24,250 nt of DNA, taken from the IMG/VR virus record IMGVR_UViG_3300037225_000135, positions 1 to 24,250 of that record; one strand, 5' to 3'. Position 1 is the first letter of the stretch. The number at the start of each line of letters is the position of its first letter. The translations under genes were made by a program, and so were the position numbers. The notes below the pieces were generated by a model. The model ran no database searches. It was not told the DNA's origin and saw only the letters and a list, made by a program, of their open reading frames with translations. Positions 20,401-24,250 of this stretch are shown here, piece after piece. This DNA is from a virus.

Positions 20401-21481
20401 CCGTGAATCCAAACCAATAGCTCGTTCCCTGAACGAAGTTTGCAAGATTGGCAACTATACTGCAAACTAATGTCTGATACTGCGAAGCTACCCCTGTGGC
20501 GTTCGCTGAACCTTCTTCTAGGTAGTCTAATCCACTTGTTCCGTTCTGTGGCGCTGCGGTCTCCTGCTGAAGCGTAAGGCTTGTTCTGTCGTTGTTAATC
20601 GGAGCTGTGCCGCTTTGCCGCGTCAAGGTGTACATGTACCGTCTACGGATTCCTACGGTGTTTAGTTGATAAAATGCCGGAAGATCATAAAGGTGTGATC
20701 CGAGTGCCATTACATTAACGTCGGGGTCATAGTTGAATTTGTAGTAAACTGTCGATACGTTGTTGCTGTCGAAATTGATCTTATAACAATCCCCGGCGAT
20801 AATTGCCACATCCTGCCCATAGTCTCGAATTATCGAATAGATATTCCTAACCAAATTCGAACCGACAACGTAAATCTCGTTCCATTGGAAAGTCCCGCCC
20901 GGCTTGTAATAGTAAAGATGCGTTCCAAGGTGAATGATATAACAGTCGTGAAGCGAGTTGTACCATAGCCCGTTCAATTTGTCGTGAACAAAAGCAACAT
21001 TGCTTGCTACAAGCTGCGGGCATTCCGAGTCAAGAAGGAAATAATTCCCTGAACATGTTTCCTCATAAGCCACTATCAAAACATTCTGATATGTGGTATC
21101 CGTCATGAAATACACTTCTCGGCCTATATCGTCCGTTGTGAGAGTGTATACTGCCGGTGAATCGCTGGTAAGCACCACACCTGCGTTTTGTGGTGTGCCT
21201 ACCTGTCCATTGCTCTGCGTGAAGTAGTATTGTCCTGCGGTTGATCCGTTAAGTGGCAGGGGCGGCAAAACCTTATCGAAATCGCTCGTTACGTTTGTTA
21301 TTCCGCCACGTGTCTTTATGTAGGAATCATAGCAGATTTGGTTTATTAATTGGACTTGGTAATTAAGCCCTATCTTGTTTGCCGGAAGGTCCGATACCTG
21401 CCCGAGAAACCTGTCACGCACTCTGACAATCTCGTTTTGATTTTGGGCACGACTTTTCGACTCGAATGTTCTGCGCGACAT
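17450..21481 (-). CDS. Large tail/virion protein with C-terminal LamG-like domain
   Basis: 1343 aa; AAGGA about 8 nt before ATG 21481. The N-terminus 'MSRRTFESKSRAQNQNEIVR' is basic; the rest is beta-rich with Tyr/Asn/Gly-rich strands and repeated '...YYFT..', '...IYSIIRDYGQDVAIIAGDCY' segments, compatible with a propeller-like tail hub or tail tubular protein of podovirus type. The last 180 residues ('AYAFGSFGNTGFFIP', 'WVLTFWAKATLG', 'FDLRLFNAYKND') look like a LamG/laminin-G-type carbohydrate-binding domain. No enzymatic motif is seen. It overlaps the fibre gene (ATGA). Structural role likely; specific name uncertain. Confidence 0.72.
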   Translation of the reverse strand: MSRRTFESKSRAQNQNEIVRVRDRFLGQVSDLPANKIGLNYQVQLINQICYDSYIKTRGGITNVTSDFDKVLPPLPLNGSTAGQYYFTQSNGQVGTPQNAGVVLTSDSPAVYTLTTDDIGREVYFMTDTTYQNVLIVAYEETCSGNYFLLDSECPQLVASNVAFVHDKLNGLWYNSLHDCYIIHLGTHLYYYKPGGTFQWNEIYVVGSNLVRNIYSIIRDYGQDVAIIAGDCYKINFDSNNVSTVYYKFNYDPDVNVMALGSHLYDLPAFYQLNTVGIRRRYMYTLTRQSGTAPINNDRTSLTLQQETAAPQNGTSGLDYLEEGSANATGVASQYQTLVCSIVANLANFVQGTSYWFGFTDGSGATRNVIFNFNKTSTDAGNQISDVYNSLLTPFNKIFPDVRVTYNTAYIIFTYLTGTSYQLSTPVGSGYTDCSTASYLTTGTTSIQVVQANKAFNSATNEKDPFTHVSIYSTEDYKKDVNNNFSGGDPNSFAWLNDIPLMKAGRGIIANIGGVLTIYNTPGTNDGEGTFSNLDLYRTIFVVYVVSGVSYALATRITGIVNANTAQLYTFSNPSTIGITVNQAFYSIDANYLAILNGFSSSLYVNSLYKYTETTIYPTPITPENTSAVNGQFSNGRQVFLSNGNIGVVKDTYSALYNIYDLIVATDKGTSTVAAINNKGFSYSDSMTSEEISPRIGTKAILTRFMMGLPKSDLNCNVGEVIPGFLVIVNGVNYYYSETPNDLYYIGGNYNPFHQKDTMQGKITAISKHPDCFALFTAIKTAQVTTNLQLDFTDVANNYTVRSLPPPNIVDERFGTGNDVAINGSIGWNIWGHIGSHSSEYVYRQNTGMAEICHMSGGNYGVIVNTGDVYVFNGTTYGESYLNNKIRLLVKELTKRTIDLDDRYGFLIRGLDASFKPKMYYAATETSIIVGQGEFQSVPILSFFVHFIKNNETTYMPSMEMFFSGTTRTAYTMISILGNIFNWMYDQQTDDFAAIPCFHDGVDAEIVSSQTTSDDTGTSQHFYLKHLEGHVYTDPDVAYRSGFKLAITAENDIGTPVTAASSVSSNDDINYDLDVVGNRLRYKLAFNTAGWLMTGIVNYYRAQDKKTYANSGDLDVAGQLAVQSNIILGLSRYVSPMNIATGTVLTTVNSLGTPTAPDYTRVTGPDGVVGSAYAFGSFGNTGFFIPAITFGTDQWVLTFWAKATLGTPNASVLFGISQNGHPVNNLNMEIIGGNYFQMRFSKWNGSSLDYSIPMFHITDTNWHFYRITCEIAYSVVASSVDLISDAFGTMPVANGLFSIPTIMIPDGFSIFDLRLFNAYKNDADLVYYYNDVLTGGKRTLPTV

Positions 21482-21484
21482 TTA

Positions 21485-23227
21485 TTAATCCTTGCAAAGG
21501 AAGTTTTCGAATCCCCAAATATTCTTTTTGTTAGGCTTCAAGTCCGTTCTTTCTGGAAACCATACCGTTTTATCCTTCACGGGTGTCCACTCAAATTCTT
21601 TTGAAATAAATGTCCCCAAATAGGGCTTCGCTATTTCCAGAATGTAGTCAGTGTCAAGATCCTCGGGTCTACATACTCCCATGTCGGGATTTTCAATTGC
21701 CCACATAATAGCCGCTATCAAACCAATAGCCACTTGCGGGGTCGTGCAATTTTGCAGCGGTGCAAGTGTTCTTGCGTCCTCAATATTAAGTATCGTTCCA
21801 CACCAAAAAATGTGAGTATTATCGTATCCACCAATCATAACCCCAAGCGCGTCGCTTCCCGAAACAATTTCATTTTCGTACATGATCCTTTGCCTCGGAA
21901 GTGTTTTATAGTCGTTGCTCCTTACTTCTTGTAAAGAAGCCACTGTCGCGTCACTTGGCTGATAGCAATAGTATACTGTTGGTCGATACTTTCCATCTTT
22001 CGTTGTGAGATAATGACTCATGGTGTATGCCTCCCCATGGCGAATGAGTACGCCCATGATCTGATAGCCATTTTCGGAGCTGCTTATGCTTGCCATTTTT
22101 TCGCTGACTTCATCGTTCTTTTCTTCGATCTCTTTTTCCGTTATCTCAGGTTCAACCTTCGGATCATGCGGGACAAATCCCATAACCCCTACATCGCATC
22201 CCATTATCGAAAGAAAAATCTGATTCTTTGGGCCTTTGTGCGGCACTGTGGCGTGTTCTGGTAGTTCTGTCTCGTGCGTTCCCCATCCAAGCTCTGCGGG
22301 GCTTGTGCCTTCTTCCATGAGGCCTAAAACGCTCCACGTTCCAACGAATTCTCCTGGCTGTCTCGGGCAGTTGCTTATCTGTGTATCTCGCTCAGTGTCC
22401 AGCACAACCCTTACTCCAAGGTCTCGCGCAAGCTCAGAATACCCTTCACTGTCTTCTGATTTCAATTTTTCACCACGCTTCTTTGCTAGGTCTTTTAGTC
22501 CTTGCTTCATGAAGTGGCTTATAAGTCCCGGATTCGCCCCGTGGTCAAGTATGGCCGTGGTTCCGTTGTTGTCGCCCCATTTAGCCATAAGCTCGTCAAG
22601 TTCCTGTTGCCGGGCGTAAAGGCTCTTGTCGTAAGGCGTGCGTTTGTCAAAGCCGTCCGTGTAGTCCCATTCCTCTACCGAAGTGTTCACGTAGAGTATC
22701 TTGTTGTCCCGGCAATATTGGAGAAGTTCCCGGCAATCAATGTCGTATGCAAGATCAATAAGCAAGTCGCCTTCTTCAAGGAATTCTTCCATTGTCTCTT
22801 CAAAGTTTTCTTCTACTATTCGGCGCTGTACAAAAGTAACTCCCTCGTTGATCCAATTTTCAAGCACATCGGACTTATCCAACATGTCGATAATGGTAAT
22901 CTGTTCAATCTCTATTTCAAGGTGCCGTAAGAGGATTGGAAGTACACACTCTGCCACACTACCAAATCCGAAAAAAACAATCTTATTATCGAAAGGAATC
23001 GTTCGCTTTGCCACTGGTGCCGGTTTCGCGGGTAGCTGCGGTTCTTCTTCACCGATCTGGCCGTTAGGAACAAGATTCACATCCTCATTGGATTGGTTTG
23101 GGCTTACACTTTCATCCTGCTTGCTCTCAGGTTCTTTTTCCTTAAGCTGTCCAGTAAGAAAGCCTATCAATTCGTCCGTTTTTGACTTTTTGTCGCCCCT
23201 TATTTTTTCAACCAATTCTTTGTCCAT
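21485..23227 (-). CDS. hss: Homospermidine synthase
   Basis: 580 aa. Makes homospermidine from putrescine (or putrescine plus spermidine) using NAD. Motifs: Rossmann 'IVFFGFGSVAECVLPILLRH' (83-102), 'DHGANPGLISHFMKQGL' (228-244), 'GTWSVLGLMEEGTSPAELGW' (296-315) and 'GTHE' (316-319), then 'WAIENPDMGV'. W298 matches the active-site Trp of the Blastochloris viridis enzyme (about 475 aa) as I recall it. Extras: an N-terminal Glu/Lys-rich extension (1-79), a Lys/Glu-rich insertion (about 355-385) and a C-terminal tail (551-580). It sits among virion genes, one base after a small basic protein and 3 nt before the large tail gene. No polyamine transporter or decarboxylase is near, so it would use host putrescine. 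Family certain; biological use inferred. Confidence 0.96.
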   Translation of the reverse strand: MDKELVEKIRGDKKSKTDELIGFLTGQLKEKEPESKQDESVSPNQSNEDVNLVPNGQIGEEEPQLPAKPAPVAKRTIPFDNKIVFFGFGSVAECVLPILLRHLEIEIEQITIIDMLDKSDVLENWINEGVTFVQRRIVEENFEETMEEFLEEGDLLIDLAYDIDCRELLQYCRDNKILYVNTSVEEWDYTDGFDKRTPYDKSLYARQQELDELMAKWGDNNGTTAILDHGANPGLISHFMKQGLKDLAKKRGEKLKSEDSEGYSELARDLGVRVVLDTERDTQISNCPRQPGEFVGTWSVLGLMEEGTSPAELGWGTHETELPEHATVPHKGPKNQIFLSIMGCDVGVMGFVPHDPKVEPEITEKEIEEKNDEVSEKMASISSSENGYQIMGVLIRHGEAYTMSHYLTTKDGKYRPTVYYCYQPSDATVASLQEVRSNDYKTLPRQRIMYENEIVSGSDALGVMIGGYDNTHIFWCGTILNIEDARTLAPLQNCTTPQVAIGLIAAIMWAIENPDMGVCRPEDLDTDYILEIAKPYLGTFISKEFEWTPVKDKTVWFPERTDLKPNKKNIWGFENFLCKD

Positions 23228-23228
23228 G

Positions 23229-23462
23229 TTAAGCCTTTTTCTTGTAAGAAAGACCTTTCGGGTATCCTGCTTCGCTTGCGATTATTGCCCTCATCTGGGC
23301 TGGATTCTTCACGATATCTCCGCTGCCACTATGTAGGGTTCCCCGCTTGAATTCCTTGGCTATGACGGCTCCCCGCTTCTTTGGTGCCAGTTTGCGGCGC
23401 TTTGCTGCTCCTGCACCAAGGACGTTCTTATGCTTCAATGCTCTTTTCTGTGCCTCATCCAT
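23229..23462 (-). CDS. Small basic protein, DUF6496-like
   Basis: 77 aa; GGGGAGG ahead of ATG 23462 (TAATG overlap). Strongly Lys/Arg-rich at the start ('KRALKHKNVLGAGAAKRRKL', 'APKKRG'), then 'FKRGTLHSGSGDIVKNPAQM' and 'RAIIASEAGYPKG', a pattern I know from DUF6496 proteins of phages and bacteria. A role in DNA binding or virion assembly is inference from composition and place. Stop is one base before the homospermidine synthase ATG. Confidence 0.75.
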   Translation of the reverse strand: MDEAQKRALKHKNVLGAGAAKRRKLAPKKRGAVIAKEFKRGTLHSGSGDIVKNPAQMRAIIASEAGYPKGLSYKKKA

Positions 23463-23662
23463 TACATCCTCCCCTTGAAACCTATTCCCTGCGGCACTCC
23501 GCTTGAATGTACGAATGCCGGGGCTTTGGCAAGTTTCTTCTTACCCTTTTTGACGTGCTTGGGTAGCTTCGCACCTTTCGGGGTGTGCTTGGCAAATTCC
23601 TTGGCAAGTTTCGGGTGCTTGGCAAACAAAAAGGCTCTTTGGGCTTTTGATGCAAACGGCAT
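23462..23662 (-). CDS. Small lysine-rich phage protein
   Basis: 66 aa; GGAGG 5 nt before ATG 23662. 'MPFASKAQRAFLFAKHPKLA', 'KEFAKHTPKG', then a Lys-rich centre 'KHVKKGKKKLAKA' and a Gly/Pro tail. 'SKAQ(R/Q)..(F/M)FA.HP..A..(F/W)AK.TP' small proteins are common in tailed-phage head/tail gene blocks. Nucleic-acid or virion interior binding is plausible, unproven. Confidence 0.78.
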   Translation of the reverse strand: MPFASKAQRAFLFAKHPKLAKEFAKHTPKGAKLPKHVKKGKKKLAKAPAFVHSSGVPQGIGFKGRM

Positions 23663-23694
23663 AAATACCTCCCTGATAATATAAATTATTTTCG

Positions 23695-23826
23695 TTACAC
23701 TGGCTCTTTATCAATTTCCTTGATCTCTCTTTCGTGGTCTTTCATGTCGGTACTGATTTTTGCCCTGAAAGAATCAATGTCGGCGTGAGAATCAATACCC
23801 TTGCTTGGTTCGTAACAGTTTTCCAT
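23695..23826 (-). CDS. Small hypothetical protein (43 aa)
   Basis: Starts MENCYEPSKGIDSHADIDSF and ends KEIDKEPV. AGGAG lies 8 nt upstream of ATG 23826 (the ribosome site overlaps the last codons of the preceding gene), and 5 nt separate the two genes. Charged, probably helical at its C-terminal half. No function recognised. Confidence 0.6.
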   Translation of the reverse strand: MENCYEPSKGIDSHADIDSFRAKISTDMKDHEREIKEIDKEPV

Positions 23827-23831
23827 TCGTA

Positions 23832-24250
23832 CTACTCCTTTGATTTGGATTTCTTATTCTGTATTGCTGCGGCTCCAGTAAGGCCTACTCCACCGGCTAT
23901 TGCAAACATAGCTTGCCCTTCTTCAAGGACTGATTTCTTCATTGCGGGAGTAATAGTCACAGAGTGAACGGTTTCTTCTGGCATTTTTTCACCCATAGAA
24001 ACAAGTGTTCTTCCTTGCACATCGTTTTCAGGTATCTTTAAACCCTCAACCTTCGCACCCCACTTCTTGCCATATTTATTGGCATAGTCTACAAGAATCT
24101 TATCGTAAAAGCCTTTCATTCCCTCGCCGCCAACTTTCAAGTCTACTCCAGACAAGTCCCTTACGTTGCCGCCGCCCTTGCGGGGTGTTCCTTCGCCATT
24201 AACAATCTTAGTGGTCACGTCCTTGCCAACAATTCCTTCAAGGTCATTGG
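23832..24250 (-). CDS. C-terminus of a large polyvalent-type virion/ejection protein (partial)
   Basis: The frame stays open to the right edge, so the start is outside the window; the visible part is 138 codons. 'VGGEGMKGFYDKILVDYANK' followed by 'YGKKWGAKVEGLKIP' and 'VHSVTITPAMKKSV' is a hallmark of the extreme C-terminus of very long phage polyvalent or DarB-like proteins. These often carry protease, methyltransferase, transglycosylase or helicase domains and are packed in the virion for ejection. The last 25 residues ('AMFAIAGGVGLTGAAAIQNK', then KSKSKE) form a hydrophobic, possibly membrane-active segment. A GTG at 24218 is only an internal codon. Confidence 0.8.
   Translation of the reverse strand, partial: NDLEGIVGKDVTTKIVNGEGTPRKGGGNVRDLSGVDLKVGGEGMKGFYDKILVDYANKYGKKWGAKVEGLKIPENDVQGRTLVSMGEKMPEETVHSVTITPAMKKSVLEEGQAMFAIAGGVGLTGAAAIQNKKSKSKE

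Noticed and set aside
212-24202. Plus-strand ORFs opposite the genes
   Set aside because: All are mirror frames of real minus-strand genes, with no ribosome sites, recognisable domains or tight packing.
1-24250. CRISPR array
   Set aside because: No regularly spaced repeat units; the three iteron-like copies are too few and too close. The Cas4-like nuclease sits in a phage recombination operon.
1-24250. tRNA or rRNA genes
   Set aside because: I saw no cloverleaf with a GTTCRANNC-like T-loop and no rRNA-like stretch; a covariance search was not possible.

Overview
The window is a segment of a temperate tailed bacteriophage (free phage or prophage). The evidence is a tyrosine integrase, a DnaB-type helicase with an initiator-like partner, an Erf annealing protein, an NlpC/P60 lysin, long repetitive tail-fibre-like proteins and dense gene packing. 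Every supported gene lies on the minus strand, so transcription runs from high to low coordinates. The host cannot be named. Strong GGAGG ribosome sites and TTGACA/TATATT promoters fit many bacteria. A lipobox and a C-terminal Gly-rich/membrane/basic tail hint at a Gram-negative-type envelope, but weakly. Terminase, portal, capsid and the lysogeny repressor are not visible here.

Layout in transcription order. (1) 24250-10046, late/virion and lysis region: the C-terminus of a very large polyvalent-type virion protein, a 43-aa ORF, two small lysine-rich proteins, a homospermidine synthase, a 1343-aa tail/virion protein with a C-terminal LamG-like domain, a 745-aa repetitive fibre, a small glycosyltransferase-like protein, a run of small coiled-coil and membrane proteins, a 16-aa signal-peptide-like ORF coupled to an SGNH/sialate-O-acetylesterase-like surface protein, a spike-base-like protein, an NlpC/P60 lysin and a holin/lipoprotein-like protein. 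The region ends in a clear intrinsic terminator (9986-10023). (2) 9926-7212, recombination: three small proteins, a Cas4/AddB-like PD-(D/E)XK nuclease with four cysteines, Erf, and a conserved small phage protein. (3) 7222-7067: a separate promoter, about 120 nt of structured RNA, and a terminator. (4) 7050-4224, replication: a Cys-rich protein, an HTH initiator-like protein with three internal iteron-like repeats, DnaB, and a VRR-NUC nuclease. (5) 4140-935: a zinc-ribbon protein, an SNF2 helicase and small proteins. (6) 880-26: integrase.

Blocks 2, 5 and 6 each start at a nearly identical 42-bp element that combines a near-consensus promoter (TTGACA-N17-TATATT) with palindromic half-sites overlapping the -35 box. 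This looks like one regulon under a single, unseen regulator. The three downstream leaders differ: essentially leaderless (integrase), about 11 nt (recombination) and about 40 nt with an inverted repeat (helicase operon). Most neighbouring genes are joined by ATGA or TAATG overlaps, which reveals several very small genes.

The most notable content is (a) a full-length homospermidine synthase with phage-specific extensions, next to small basic proteins in the virion gene block; (b) the autonomous structured RNA or attenuator at 7067-7187; (c) the triplicated promoter/operator; (d) candidate origin iterons inside the initiator gene; and (e) a surface esterase whose signal peptide appears to be encoded as a separate overlapping 16-codon ORF.
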